Below are positions 1 to 13,199 of a stretch of DNA of 64,000 nt, one piece after another. Numbering within the stretch: the first letter of the stretch is position 1; each line of letters starts with the position of its first letter. Source of the stretch: Spongilla lacustris (taxonomy: Eukaryota > Porifera > Demospongiae > Spongillida > Spongillidae); assembly GCA_949361645.1 (NCBI GenBank), contig OX442430.1, forward strand, positions 5,010,543 to 5,074,542. Reading direction: 5' to 3'. The notes beneath the pieces were generated by a model. It ran no database searches, was not told the origin of the DNA, and saw only the letters and a list, made by a program, of their open reading frames with translations. A program made the position numbers and the translations under genes.

Positions 1-44
1 TCGCTTAATTATCCAACCTACTGTCCAGCCGCAAACATCTGTGC

Positions 45-129
45 ATACGCTATCAGATGGTTACAAATCCAGGTAAAGTCTTGATACCTGACCTTCCGCC
101 AATACGTGAAGGGCGGACGCCCAACTAGT
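45..129 (-). repeat. MITE fragment, GTTGGGCG family (copy 1)
   Basis: This stretch is the reverse complement of the left half of the complete 163-bp element at 51790-51952. Shared words include CTATCAGATGG, CTTGATACC, GACCTTCCGCCAATACG and the terminal CGCCCAACTA. Only one half is recognisable and the window begins 44 bases upstream, so the element is either truncated or continues in a diverged form. A third copy is at 59268-59346. It has no coding capacity and is probably a non-autonomous DNA transposon remnant. Confidence 0.65.
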
Positions 130-157
130 ATTTACCCTGACGCTATACCAATACACA

Positions 158-3034
158 TGGTTCATACTGGTTTCATTATATCATTTTCCCTGACTTTCCA
201 TGACTTTTCATGCCATGCATAATTTATTTTCCCTGACTTGCCTAGCTAGTACCTAAACTATAACATTATAAACTGAAACAAAACTTCCACTTATACCATA
301 TTACACAGCATGCACAGAATCAGTAATTGAACAAGAAGTGTTAGCCTGGAGTGGTATAGTATATTCATTGTTTGTATTTCTCAATCTTTGCATCTAGCTC
401 TTCATTCACCTTCTTCAGCTCTTCTTCCTTTTCATCAGCTGTTCTTCTTAAGCTGTTTGACTTAGCAATGTAAGTGAGATCACCAGTTGTTTCACACTTG
501 TTAGCATTTTTTTTAACACCCACATGGAGAGCATCGATGTCTGATTTCAATCTTTTTGTTTTCATCCTTAGTTCTTCAATTGCTTCAAGTTCAGCTTTAC
601 GTTTCATCTGAGCACGTTCTTTTACTTCGCCTTCCTTTATGTCAGCCAAATACTGGCGATATCTGGATCTTGCATTCCTAACAGAAATCATCATCTGTTT
701 AGTGATGTTCACCTGTAAAATTCCACCAGCCTGTATGATGTGGTCCTTGATTAACCGTCTAGCTATAAGACTCTTGGATTGTTGGTTTTCAACGATAACC
801 TCCTTGTTAATAGAAAACCCCCTTTCTATTGTGGCTTGTCCATGTGAAAGTAGTAGAGCCATTCTCACAGCCATCCACAGGCTTGGATAACGAGTACACA
901 TTTTATCATGCAAGTAAATATCTAATCTATCTTGTCCCAGCTTGAATTGAAGTAATTCACTAGTCAAAACTGACTGCATGAAGTGTTCAAACTGTTGTAA
1001 AATTTCATCACATACACTTCCTTGTAGCCTTTTAGCATCCACTAGACTTTTCAACATTCTTGTTAACAGGGTCTTACATGCATCGGGTGACTCAGCAATG
1101 AAACGAGGATCAAGGCATGATACACTACGAGCAAGTGGATAGCGCATTGGTGATTTTTCCAATACTTTTTCAGTGAATGCGATAAGTGCTGCTTTTGCCG
1201 ATATCCTTAAACTCAAAACATCCTTTTCACTAACCTTCATCTTCCTGAACTCAGCACTCTGTAAGAACATCTCTGCAGCAAAGCCTAGATCTACCTGCTT
1301 ATGATGGGAGCGATCTCGCAAATCTACTTTGCTGAGTTGCGTACATGTTTTAAGTTGTGCAGCAAACTCTACTGTGAGGAATTTTGAAATGATGCTTTTG
1401 AGCATTTCCAGCAAATCTGAAACTAAGAATGGTAGTAATGGACTATCGCTTTGGTACTTTGTCAAAAATGGTTTTACTTGCTTTGCCAAAGTTAAAGCAA
1501 AATGTAACTTTGCTTCTGCAAGGAGATCTTGGCATCCACTTTTTACAGTGTCAAAAGACTTAGTATGAGGGTCTGAAAGTTTCTTCTCCATCACAAAGAG
1601 AGTATACTTCCTCAAGTCAGGAAGGACCTCCAAAAATCTTTCCAGTACACAAACATTTTCAACCCACCTATGAACTACAAACTTCAAAGGAAATAAATGA
1701 TTTGTTGATATCAATACTGGAGAAGTCCTCTCTCCTTGCAGGAGAATCTTTGAACAGGCGATATGCACTTGTCAGAAGCGTTTCTATGTCCCACCCAGTC
1801 TCTGACATAGCACTTCTAAATGCTCCATGTATGACATGCAGCCCACATGAACCAACATTTCGAAGATTTTTTCCATTCTCTAACTGAATTTCACTCTGAA
1901 GGTCCTCAAATACCTTCCAATTAACATTAGGCCCATCCATGCTTAGCTGGAGAAGGTTTGCCTTTTGCAGGGATTCTATAGCTTTTTTCAGGTCTTCCTC
2001 AATATCTACAGTCCTAGCATGGCCCATAAAAATGGATGTAAAATATCTGCTTTGGACTTCATTCCCATTCCAAAAGCGAAGGTAGATATCTAACTGCTTT
2101 TGTTGCACTTTCTTATTCAAAGATTCATCAAAAAGTAGAACAAAACAGTCATCTTTAACCTTATCCATGAGTACATCTAACAGGTAAGGTGCCAACCCGA
2201 AGGTGGCCATGTATCTGGCCTTAGATTCTGAACACGAAAAATTCTTCGCAACTTCACTGTCTGGGAACATTGCTTGCAACAGCAATGGTACACACTCCGC
2301 GGAATTAAATGAGTAATTACTCGCAATAATTTTGAGCACCCATAAAATCTCTGCACGTGTACAAGTATCATCGTTAAAAACGCCAAGGTGGCTAGCAGCG
2401 GACGTTGCAGTAATTGACAACTCTGTACTGGAACTTAAAGCGTGTGATTGTGGCTCACCTGTTGATGCTATCGACAATGGCGAGGGCTGAAGGAAACTTT
2501 GAATTGGTGCGGTAGCAACCGCAACCGCCGCTAAACCACGATGCTTTGCATTTGATTCGTGGCTCTTGATGGCTTCAATGCCCATGTTGGACAGCTTCAA
2601 AACCTTCGAGCAAAGTTTGCACCTAAAACACGTACGGTCGTGCGGAACCTGTTGTAACCACAGTCCAAATTTTTCATCTTTCAGCCATAACTCATCAAAG
2701 TAGGTCTTCTTTGATGTTTTCGGCATAGCTATCGACTGCTAACGCTCACGTTGACGATTCAGGTGTTGGTACGCGCTTGTACAGGAGTTATTAAACCATG
2801 CAGTAAAAAATCGTGACTCTAATTAATACACGTGTTATCGATACAGTCACGTACTTGTGCGTATACTCGTACAGAGCAGGCAAGTGCAGTTCGCGTGCCA
2901 TTCAGTTTTATGCTACCTCATTTTCGCGCACTTTTCCCTGACTTATATATATTTTTCCTGACTTTCCAGTGACAAATATTTTTTTCCCTGATATTCCAGT
3001 TTTCAATGACTTTCCCTGACCCGTACGAACCCTG
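158..3034 (-). mobile_element. hAT-superfamily DNA transposon, nearly complete
   Basis: The direct repeat AATACACA lies at 150-157 and again at 3035-3042, an 8-bp target-site duplication typical of hAT elements. The right end reads outward as CAGGGTTCGTACGGG. The left end has a diverged match (TGGTTCATACTGG) that lacks the first bases, which look lost or mutated. Both subterminal regions carry repeated CCCTGACTTTCC-type words (183-237 and 2928-3020), which are candidate transposase-binding repeats. The element is about 2.9 kb and encodes one frameshifted transposase on the minus strand. The insertion is probably fairly recent, because the reading frame is otherwise open over about 800 codons. 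Confidence 0.8.
365..2726 (-). pseudogene. hAT-type transposase with BED-like zinc finger, frameshifted
   Basis: The protein is read on the minus strand from the ATG at 2726. The N-terminus has a BED-like zinc finger: C36 and C39 in CKLCSK, then H56 and H62. A central region contains FDES and LSMDGPNVN, plausible acidic catalytic surroundings, and HRW after the break, matching the arginine-tryptophan of hAT cores. The C-terminal third has LLLSHGQATIERGFSINKE, the hAT dimerisation-type signature, followed by a lysine/glutamate-rich probable coiled coil. The upstream frame ends at 1668 and the downstream frame is open from 1768. Similarity resumes in the other frame at the PLKFVVHRW segment near 1670-1700, so a single-base indel around 1690-1730 separates the halves. 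No intron fits the break. The combined length of about 780-800 residues is normal for the family. It would bind the element's ends and catalyse cut-and-paste transposition in the nucleus. As it stands it is probably inactive, unless the indel is a sequencing error. Confidence 0.85.
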
Positions 3035-3042
3035 AATACACA

Positions 3043-3464
3043 AGGGTGTAGTTACGCCTGATTCGCACTTTGCAATATCCCGTTTAATCACATGCGTGCA
3101 GAATACATAACGAGTCGGATCAGTGATTGTAATTCGAGTACAACACGACTCACGCACTCGTGTGTGAAATTATGTCTGGGTAGAACTGTACACACGGATT
3201 GTTTAAGCGTATTTGGTGACTGTATGTAGGTAAAACTAACCTGTGGAGAATCCTTATAGCTCGACCAGCAGCCTGCTGGGTTGCTGATGATGAGTTGACG
3301 CAAGCTAAGCCTATACGTCAAATACACAGGGAAAAAGTTGAAAACACAATGGTTCATTTACTATATTTAACAATGTTTCACATCATATATCAAGTACCTT
3401 GAAACGTCGTTGTGGAAAACACAATAACCTACAACAGATGAACGGTATATGTTGTGGAATGTTG
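3043..3464. other. Spacer without recognisable gene
   Basis: About 420 bases lie between the hAT element and the fold-back element. Short open frames exist here, but none shows a domain, repeated codon pattern or splice context that I recognise. Confidence 0.5.
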
Positions 3465-3466
3465 TA

Positions 3467-4140
3467 CAGGGTCTTCACGAAAGAACGCAACGCTTTTGAA
3501 CTGGAATATCTTTTCAACAGATGTTGCTAAAAATCTAGGATTTTGACACAAACATCAAGGGTTTAGGCAAATTTTTATCCATATTTTTAATTAAAAAATT
3601 ATTAATCAAGGTTAATTAGTTTTAATAACTACATGCAATTAACCGCATCGAGGTGTAGCAATGTAAGATATCAACTCTGAAACAAAAAACAAATAATCAT
3701 AATTTTCTCATCACTAGAACCCAGCGTACGCTACGGAATCTATTTCAATTCGCGTACGCATGCGCATTGCGCACAATTATTAATTCTGGATAATGATGTC
3801 ATCTGGATGCCACACCTCCACCTAACTTGGACACGTAGCCCCACCCTCGAGTCGTGTGCAACGAAACTGCCCCACCTTTTCTTTGCACGACGGTCCACGA
3901 TGCGTTTGCCTTTTCTCGGCTACATCTTGTACACGCTAAGTATCTCGATTTCTGCAAAATCAAATCTTGCGGTTTGCCGTTACTATCGCCTTACGTCGTA
4001 CGGTCAGTTGAAATCATGTATGGTATGGTGCGCATCAAATTTAGCAAGGACGAGACAAACGAATCATTTAAAAACGAGATCCGTCTGATTTATCAGATTC
4101 TATCATACGTGAGTTAAAGTGCCGTACAGCTGTAGTAACC
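3467..4140 (+). repeat. Fold-back element, unique part of left arm
   Basis: This segment is the inverted counterpart of 19372-20011 along its whole length. Differences are small: for example the left arm has extra bases near 3690-3710 and 3935-3990, and CTAACTTGG replaces CTAGCTTGG. It includes an AT-rich stretch and a GC-balanced part with CGTACGCATGCGCATTGCGC around 3755-3773, which resembles an NRF1-type promoter palindrome. Short open frames here are interrupted or shifted in the other arm, so coding is unlikely. It may be captured promoter or 5'-gene DNA; this is inference. Confidence 0.8.
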
Positions 4141-4332
<192 letters not shown>

Positions 4333-4403
4333 CGCACTGTCAGCACTTCAAGGATTAGAAGTCCATCCAACAAAATCAATTAATCACAACCTCGAAATAA
4401 AAA

Positions 4404-7400
4404 CAGTCATGTAGCTTCATTGGTACATTCTGCCTTTTTCATGTGTGTACAGCTTGTTATGGTACACTAGCATCTTGTTACCAAACCTTGTTACAGTATG
4501 CATGTAGTTTGCCTGGATAGTGTGCCTTATTCTCAGGTGCAGTGCGCGTGTCTTGTCTTGGTAAATAAATAATAAATTATGTAACTATTCTAAAGTTGTG
4601 TTTTTATCCTGCATTTGTTCCAGTATGTAGCCTGTCTTATTACTTTAAACATGCAATTAGTCTTGGTACATTGCCTTGTTATTCATGTAGGAACCTTATC
4701 TTGGGACACCCAACCTTGTTTACAGCATGCAGCTTGTGTTAATAGTTTGCCTTATTGCAGTCAGAAACTAGTCTTGGTGGTAACCTGCCTTGCTAAAGTG
4801 TGTAGCTTGTCTGCCTGTTTATAAAATGCATGTGAGGCCTGTCTTGGTGCATAAAGTGTGCAGCTTGTATTGCTACACTGCTTTGTTACAGTACCTAGCT
4901 TGTTACAGTACCTCTGCACCAAATCCTATGTAGCTAGCCCTGATAGAACTGTAATTAGCTTGTGCATGTTAGCACCCTGCCTTGTTACTGCATTTAAATT
5001 GTCTTGGTACACAGATCCTTGTTACTGTATTTAGCTTATCTTGTTACTGTTTTTGAAAATGTAGCTTGTCTTGGTACCCAGAGCCTTACTACTGTATTTA
5101 GCTTGTGTCAGCACCATGCCTTTACTGTATTTAGCTTGTCTTAGCACCATTCCTTGGTACTATATTTAGCTTGTGTTAGCACCATTCCTTCTTACTGTAT
5201 TTAGCTTGTGTTGTGTCAGTACCATGCCTTGTTACTGTATTTAGCTTGTGTCAGCACCATGCCTTGTCACTGTATTTAGCTTCTGTAAGCACCATGCCTT
5301 GTTACTGTATTTAGCTTGTGTTAGCATCCTACCTTGTTACTGTATTTAGCCTGTCATGGTACACAGAGCCTTGTTGCTGTATTTAGCTTGTGTTAGATCC
5401 CTGCCTTATTACTGTGTTTAACTTGTGTTAGCACCCTGCCTTGTTACTGTATTTGGCTTGTTTTGGTACCCAGAGACCTACCTTTTTACTGTTTTTTTTT
5501 AAAAGCAGGTTGCCTTGGTACCCAGAGCCTTGTTACTGTATTTTACTTGTGTTAGCACCCTGCCTCGTTACTGTATGTAGCTTGTCTTAGCACCCTGCCT
5601 TGTTACTGTATTTAGCTTGTGTTGGCACACTGCCTTGTTATTGTATTTAGCTTGTCTTAGCACCATGCCTTGTTACTGTATTTAGCTTGTGTTAGCACCT
5701 TGCCTTATTACTGTATTTAGCTTGTGTTGGCACACTGCCTTGTTACTGTATTTAGCTTGTGTTAGCACCTTGCCTTGTTACTGTATTTAGTTTGTGTTGG
5801 CACACTGCCTTGTTACTGTATTTAGCTTGTGTTAGCACCATGCCTTGTTACTGTATTTCGCTTGTGTTAACACCATGCCTTGTTACTGTATTTAGCTTGT
5901 GTTAGCACCATGCCTTGTTACTGTATTTAGCTTGTGTCTGCATTTAGCTTGTGTTAGCACACTGCCTTGTTACAGTATTTAGCTTGTCTTGGTACACAGA
6001 GCCTTGATGCTGTATTTGGATTGTTTTAGCACCCAGCCTTTTTTAAAGTGTAGCTTGTCTTGGTACACAGACCCTTGTTACTGTATTTAACTTATGTTAG
6101 CACCCTGCTTGTTACTGTATTTAGCTTGTGTTAGCACCCTACACTACCTTATTGAAAATGTAGCTTGTCATAATACCCAGAGCCTTGTTACGGTATTTAG
6201 CTTGTGTTAGCACCATGCCTTGTGACTATATTTAGCTGGTCTTAGCACCCTGCCTTGTTACTGTATTTAACTTGTCTTGGTACGCAAAGCGTTGTTACTG
6301 TATTCAGCTTGTGTTGCAACACTGCCTTGCTCCTGCATTTAGTTTGTGTTAGCACCCTGCCTTGTTAGTGTATTTAGCTTGTGTTAGCACCAGGCCTTGT
6401 TACTGTATTTAGCTTGTGTTAGCACACTGCCTTGCTCCTGCATTTATTTTGTGTTAGCACCATGCCTTGTTACTGTATTTAGCTTGTGTTAGCACACTGC
6501 CTTGCTACTGTATTTAGCTTGTGTTAGCTCCCTGCCCTACCTTGTTACTGTTTTTCAAAAATGTAGCTTGGCATGGTACCCAGAGCCTTGTATCTGTATT
6601 TAGCTTGTGTTAGAACCCTGCCTTGTGACGGTATTGAGCTTGTGTTAGCACCCTGCCTTGTTACTGTTTTAGCTTGTGTTAGTACCATGCCTTATTACTG
6701 TATTTAGCTTGTATTAGCACCCCTCCTTGTTACTGTATGTAGCTTGTGTTAGCACCCTGCCTTGTTACTGTATTTAGCTTGTGCTAGCACCCTGCCTTGT
6801 TACTATATTTAGCCTGTGTTAACACCCAGCTTTGTTACTGTATTTAGCTTGTGTTAGCACCATGCCTTGTTACTGTACTTCGCTTGTTTTAGCACCCTGC
6901 CTTGTAACTGTATTTAGCTTGTGTTAGCACCTGCCTTGTTACTGTATTTAGCTTGTGTTAGCACCATGCCTTGTTACTGTATTTAGCTTGTTACAGTATT
7001 TAGCTTGTGTTAGCACCATGCCTTGTTACTGTATTTAGCTTGTTACAGTATTTAGCTTGTGTTAGCACCATGCCTTGTTACTGTATTTAGCTTGTGTTAG
7101 CACCCTGCCTTGTTACTGTATTTAGCTTGTGTTAGCACCATGCCTTGTTTCTGTATTTAGGTTGTGTTAGCACCATGTCTTGTTACTGTGTTTAGTTTGT
7201 GTTAGCACCCTGCCCTACCTTGATACTGTTTTTTAAAAATTAAGCTTGGCATGGTACCCAGAGCCTTGTTACTGTATATAGCTTGTGTTAGAACCCTGCC
7301 TTCTGACTGCATTGAGCTTGATTTAGCTTCCTACTTTGTTACTGTATTTAACTTGTGTTAGCACCCTGCCATGTTACTGTACTTGGCTTGTCTTGGTACC

Positions 7401-10400
7401 CAGAGCCTTGTTACTGTATTTAGCTTGTGTTAGAACCCTGCCTTGTTACTGTTTTTAGCCTGTCATGGTACACAGAGCCTTGTTGCTGTATTTAGCTTGT
7501 GTTAGCACCATGCCTTGTTACTGTATGTAGCTAGTGGTAGCACCATGACTTCTTACTGCATTTAGCTTGTGTTAGCACCATGCCTTGTTACAGTATTTAG
7601 CTTGTGTTAGCACCCTGCCTTGTTACAGTATTTAGCTTGTGTTAGCACCCTGCCTTGTTACTGTATTTAGCTTGTGTTAGCACCATGCCTTGTTACTGTA
7701 TTTAGCTTGTGTTAGCACCATGTCATGTTACTGTATTTAGCTTGTGTTAGCACACTGCCCTACCTTGATACTGTTTTTTAAAAAATGTAGCTTGGCATGG
7801 TACCCAGAGCCTTGTTACTGTATTTAGCTTGTGTTAGAACCCTGCCTTGTGACTCTATTGAGCTTGATTTAGCTTCCTACCTTGTTACTGTATTGAACTT
7901 GTGTTAGCACCATGCTTTGTTAGTGTGTTTAACTTGTGTTAGCACCCTGCCTTGTTACTGTACTTGGCTTGTCTTGGTACCCAGAGCCTTGTTACTGTAT
8001 CCAGCATGTGTTAGCACCCTGCCTTATTACTGTTTTTAGCCTGTTATGGTACACAGAGCCTTGTTGCTGTATTTAGCTTGTGTTAGCACCATGCCTTGTT
8101 ACTGTATGTAGCTAGTGGTAGCACCATGACTTCTTACTGCATTTAGCTTGTGTTAGCACCATGCCTTGTTACTGTATTTAGCTTGTGTTAGCACCCTGCC
8201 TTGTTACTGTATTTAGCTTGTGTTAGCACCATGCCTTGTTACTGTATTTAAATTGTGTTAGCATCCTACCTTGTTACTGTATTTAGCCTGTCATGGTACA
8301 CAGAGCCTTGTTACTGTATGTAGCTTGTCTTAGCACCCTGCCTTGTTGCTGTATTTAGCTTGTGTTAGATCCCTGCCTTATTACTGTGTTTAACTTGTGT
8401 TAGCACCCTGCTTTGTTACTGTATTTGGCTTGTCTTGGTACCCAGAGCCTTGTTACTGTATTTTTAACTTGTGTTAGCACCCTGCCTTGTTACTGTATGT
8501 ACATGTAGCTTGTCTTAGCACCCTGCCTTGTTAATGTATTTAACTTGTGTTAGCACCCTGCCTTGTTACTGTATGTAGCTTGTCTTAGCACCCTGCCTTG
8601 GTACTGTATTTAACTTGTGTTAGCACCATGCCTTGTAACTGTATTTAGCTTGTGTTAGCACCCTGCCTTGTTACTGTATTTAGCTTGTGTTAGCACCCTG
8701 CCTTGTTACTGTATTTAGCTTGTGTTAGCACACAGCCTTGCTCGTGCATTTAGTTTGTGTTAGCACCCTGCCTTGTTACTGTATTTAGCTTGTGTTAGCA
8801 CCCTGCCTTGTTACTGAATTTAGCTTGTGTTAGCACACTGCCTTGTTTCAGTATTTAGCCTGTCTTTGTACACAGAGCCTTGATGCTGTATTTGGATTGT
8901 TTTAGCACACAGCCTTTATAAAAATGTAGCTTGTCTTGGTACACAGAGCCTTGTTACTGTATTTAGCTTGTGTTAGCACCTTGCCTTGTAACTGAGTTTG
9001 AATTGTGTTAGCACCATGCCATGTGACTGTATTTAACTTATGTTAGTACCACTATATTTAGCTTGTGTTAGCACCCTCCCCTACCTTATTGAGAATGTAG
9101 TTTGTCTTGATACCCAAAGCCTTGTTACTGTATGTAGCTTGTGTTAGCACCATTCCTTGTTACTGTATTTAGCTTGTGTTAGCACCATGCCTTGTTACTG
9201 TATTTAGCTTGTGTTCGCTCCCTGCCCTACCTTGTTAGTGTTTTTTTTAAATGTAGCTTGGCATGGTACCCAGAGCCTTGTACCTGTGTTTAGCTTGTGT
9301 TAGAACCCTGCCTTGTGACTGTAATGAACTTGATTTAGCGTATTACCTTGTTACTGTATTTAACTTGTGTTAGCACCCTGCCTTGTTACTGTATTTAGCC
9401 TGTCATGGTACACAGAACCACATTGCTGTATTTAGCTTGTGTTAGCACCCTGCCTTATTACTGTGTTTAACTTGTGTTAGCACCCTTCCTTGTTACTGTA
9501 TTTGGCTTGTCTTGGTACGCAGAGCATTGTTATTGTATTTAGCCTTGTGTTAGCACACTGCCTTGCTTCTGTATTTAGTTTGTGTTAGCACCATTCCTTG
9601 TTACTGTATTTAGCTTGTGTTAGCACCCTGCCTTGTTATTGTATTTAACTTGTGTTAGGACACTGCCTTGCTACTGTATTTAGCTTGTGTTAGTTCCCTG
9701 CCCTACCTTGTTACTGTTTTTTTTTAATGTAGCTTGGCATGGTACCCAGAGCCTTGTACCTGTATTTAGCTAGTATTAGAACCCTGCCTTATGACTGTGT
9801 TGAGCTTGATTTAGCTTCCTACCTTGTTACTGTATTTAACTTGTGTTAGCACCATGCTTTGTTAGTGTATTTAGCTTGTGTTAGCATCCTGCCTTGTTAC
9901 TGTATTTAGCTTGTGTTAGCACCATGCTTTGTTAGTGTATTTAGCTTGTGTTAGCATCCTGCCTTGTTACTGTATTTAGCCTGTCATGGTACACAGAGCC
10001 TTGTTGCTGTATTTAGCTTGTGTTAGATCCCTGCCTTATTACTGTGTTTAACTTGTGTTAGCACCCTGCCTTGTTACTGTATTTAGCTTGTGTTAGCACA
10101 CTGCCTTGTTACTGTATTTAGCTTGTGTTAGCACCCTGCCTTGTTACTGTTTTTAGTTTGTGTTAGCACCATGCCTTGTTACTGTATTTAGCTTGTGTTA
10201 GCACCATGCCTTGTTATTGTATGTAGCTTGTGGTAGCATCCTGCCTTTTTACTGTTTTTAGCCTGTCATGGTGCACAGAGCCTTGTTGCTGTCTTTAGCT
10301 TGTGTTAGCATTCTGCTTATTACTGTGTTTAACTTGTGCTAGCACCCTGCCTTGTTACTGTAATTGGCTTGTCTGGGTACCCAGAGCCTTGTTGCTGTAT

Positions 10401-12460
10401 TTAGCTTGTGGTAGCACCTTTCCTTGTAACTGTATTTAACTTGTGTTAGCACCCTGCCGTGTTACTGTATTTAACTTGTGTTAGAACCCTGCCTTGTTAC
10501 TGTATTTAGCTTGTATTAGCACCCTGCCTTGTTACTGTATTTAGCTTGTGTTAGCACCCTGCCTTGTTACTGTATTTAGCTTGTGGTAGCACCATGCCTT
10601 GTTACTGTTTTGAGCTTGTGTTAGCACCTTGCCTTGTTACTGTAATTAGCTTGTGTTAGCAGACTGCATTGTTACAGTATTTAGCTTGTGTTAGCACACT
10701 GCCTTGTTACTGTATTTAACTTGTGGTAGCACCGTGCCTTGTTACTGTATTCAGCTTGTGGTAGCACCATGCCTTGTTACTGTATTTAGCTTGTGTTGGT
10801 ACGCAGAGCCTTGTTGCTGTATTTGGCTTTCGTTAGCACACAGCCTTTTTATTAATGTAGCTTGTCTTGGTACCCAGAGCCTTGTTACTATATTTAGCTT
10901 GTGGTACCACCTTGCCTTGTAACTGTATTTAGCTTGTGGTAGCACCTTGCCTTAGCTTTTATTAGCACACTGTATTTAGCTTTTCATGGTACCCAGAGCC
11001 TTGTTACTGTATTTAACTTGTTTTAGAACCCTGCCTTGTGACTGTATAGAGCTTGATTTAGCTTCCTACCTTGTTACTGTATTTAAATTGTGTTAGCACC
11101 CTGCCTTGTTACTGTATTTAGCTTGTGGTAGCACCATGCCTTGTTACTGTTTTGAGCTTGTGTTAGCACCTTGCCTTGTTACTGTAATTAGCTTGTGTTA
11201 GCAGACTGCATTGTTACAGTATTTAGCTTGTGTTAGCACACTGCCTTGTTACTGTATTTAACTTGTGGTAGCACCGTGCCTTGTTACTGTATTCAGCTTG
11301 TGGTAGCACCATGCCTTGTTACTGTATTTAGCTTGTGTTGGTACGCAGAGCCTTGTTGCTGTATTTGGCTTTCGTTAGCACACAGCCTTATTACTGTTTT
11401 TATTAATGTAGCTTGTCTTGGTACCCAGAGCCTTGTTACTATATTTAGCTTGTGGTACCACCTTGCCTTGTAACTGTATTTAGCTTGTGGTAGCACCTTG
11501 CCTTAGCTTTTATTAGCACACTGTATTTAGCTTTTCATGGTACCCAGAGCCTTGTTACTGTATTTAACTTGTTTTAGAACCCTGCCTTGTGACTGTATAG
11601 AGCTTGATTTAGCTTCCTACCTTGTTACTGTATTTAAATTGTGTTAGCACCCAGCTTTGTTACTGTATTTAGCTTGTGTTAGCACCATGCCTTGTTACTG
11701 TATTTAGCTTGTGTTAGTACCCTACCCTACCTTGTTACTGTGTTTTAAAAATGTGGCTTGTGATTGTACCCAGAGCCTTATTACTGTATGTAGCTTGTGT
11801 TAGAGCCCTGCCTTGTGACTGTATTGAACTTGATTTAGCTTATTACCTTGTTAATGTATTTAACTTGTGTTATCACCATGCTTTGTTACTGTATTTGGCT
11901 TGTGTTAGCACCCTGCCTTGTTACTGTATTTAGCCTGTCATGGTACACAGAGCCTTGTTGCTTTATTTAGCTTGTGTTAGCTCCCTGCCTTATTACTGTG
12001 TTTAAATTGTGTTAGCACCCTTCCTTGTTACTGTATTTGGCTTGTCTTGGTACGCAGAGCATTGTTACTGTATTTAGCTTGTGTTAGCACACTGCCTTGC
12101 TCCTGTATTTAGCTTGTGTTAGCACCCTGCCTTGTTACTGTATTTAGCTTGTGTTAGCACCATTCCTTGTTACTGTATGTAGTCTGTGGTAGCACCTTGC
12201 CTTATTACTGTATTTAGCTTGTGTTATCACCCTGCCCTACCTTGTTTCTGTTAGCTTGCCTTGGTACCCAGAGTCTGGTTACTGTATTTAGCCCTACCTT
12301 GTTACTGTATTTAGCTTGTGTTAGTAATCTGCTTTCTGACATTGTGTAGCTTGTCTTGGTCCTTAAATTATATACCTTGTTTTGGTACCCATTGTACTGA
12401 TAGAGTAGTTAGCTTGTATTGGTACCCTACCTTGTCAGTATGTAAACCTAGGCAGTCTTC
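4404..12460 (+). repeat. 35-bp tandem array, left arm
   Basis: About 8 kb is built from a 35-base unit, whose typical pieces are TTGTTACTGTATTTAGCTTG followed by TGTTAGCACCCTGCC. This gives an estimated 200-plus copies. Units at the outer edge (4404-5050) and inner edge (12280-12460) are degenerate, and the middle is homogeneous. A variant containing GGTACCCAGAGCC, often preceded by a TTTTTAAAAATGTAGC spacer, recurs every few hundred bases (near 6550, 7230, 7780, 9240, 9710 and 11740), giving a higher-order repeat. Stops occur in most frames. The array appears in inverted orientation at 13200-19165. Confidence 0.95.
10567..11650 (+). repeat. 542-bp tandem duplication within the left array
   Basis: The segment 10567-11108 is followed directly by a near-identical copy at 11109-11650. 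The second copy differs mainly by about 11 extra bases near 11387 (TTACTGTTTTT) and by changes at its end. This marks a recent expansion step by unequal exchange or slippage over many 35-bp units at once. Confidence 0.85.
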
Positions 12461-12717
12461 ATAACTGTAAACCTAGCCCACCTGCATACATGTATATGTA
12501 TGTGAAGCTGAACTGTCAAAAGAAACACTAAGACCAAGCATACAACAGATGGTCACAATTGTGAATGAAATTCATCATCCACTGTGGAACAATTACTATG
12601 AATATTTGTAATGACCTACGTAATAAATGTATGCAGGTGAGCTAGGTTTACATACATGAACAAGGTTTACAGGTTTGAATGTGGACTAGGTTTACATACA
12701 TGTATGAAGGTGGGCTA
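12461..12717. other. Fold-back core, non-repetitive spacer with inverted repeat
   Basis: This is the only single-copy sequence at the centre of the element. Positions 12467-12488 (GTAAACCTAGCCCACCTGCA..) and 12630-12651 form a short, nearly perfect inverted repeat enclosing about 140 bases. No coding sequence is recognisable. Confidence 0.6.
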
Positions 12718-13196
12718 TATACATGGGCTATGTCCACATACATGGGCTATGTCCACATACATGGGCTATATGTCCACATACATGGGCTATGTCCACATAC
12801 ATGGGCTATGTCCACATACATGGGCTATGTCCACATACATGGGCTATGTCCACATACATGGGCTATATGTCCACATACATGGGCTATGTCCACATACATG
12901 GGCTATGTCCACATACATGGGCTATGTCCATATACATGGGCTATGTCCACATACATGGGCTATGTCCACATACATGGGCTATGTCCACATACATGGGCTA
13001 TATGTCCACATACATGGGCTATGTCCACATACATGGGCTATGTCCACATACATGCAGGGCTATGTCCACATACATGGGCTATGTCCACATACATGAGCTA
13101 TGTCCACATACATGGGCTATGTCCACATACATGAGCTATGTCCACATACATGGGCTATGTCCACATACATGGGCTATGTCCACATACATGGGCTAT
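12718..13196 (+). repeat. 19-bp minisatellite at fold-back centre
   Basis: About 25 tandem copies of CATGGGCTATGTCCACATA are present, with occasional 21-base units (extra TA) and one with an extra CAG near 13052. Because 19 is not a multiple of three, the three forward frames all stay open and cycle through the same peptides. The predicted 146-163-residue proteins are therefore artefacts. This block forms the turn between the inverted arrays. Confidence 0.95.
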
Positions 13197-13199
13197 TTT

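Noticed and set aside
3755..3775. NRF1-type promoter palindrome as evidence of a gene start
   Set aside because: One GCGCATGC-type palindrome in a transposon arm, with no supported open frame downstream, is not enough to call a promoter.
4404..12460. Possible CRISPR array, from regular 35-bp repeats
   Set aside because: Units are directly adjacent with no unique spacers, the genome is eukaryotic, and no cas-like genes are present. It is a tandem satellite.
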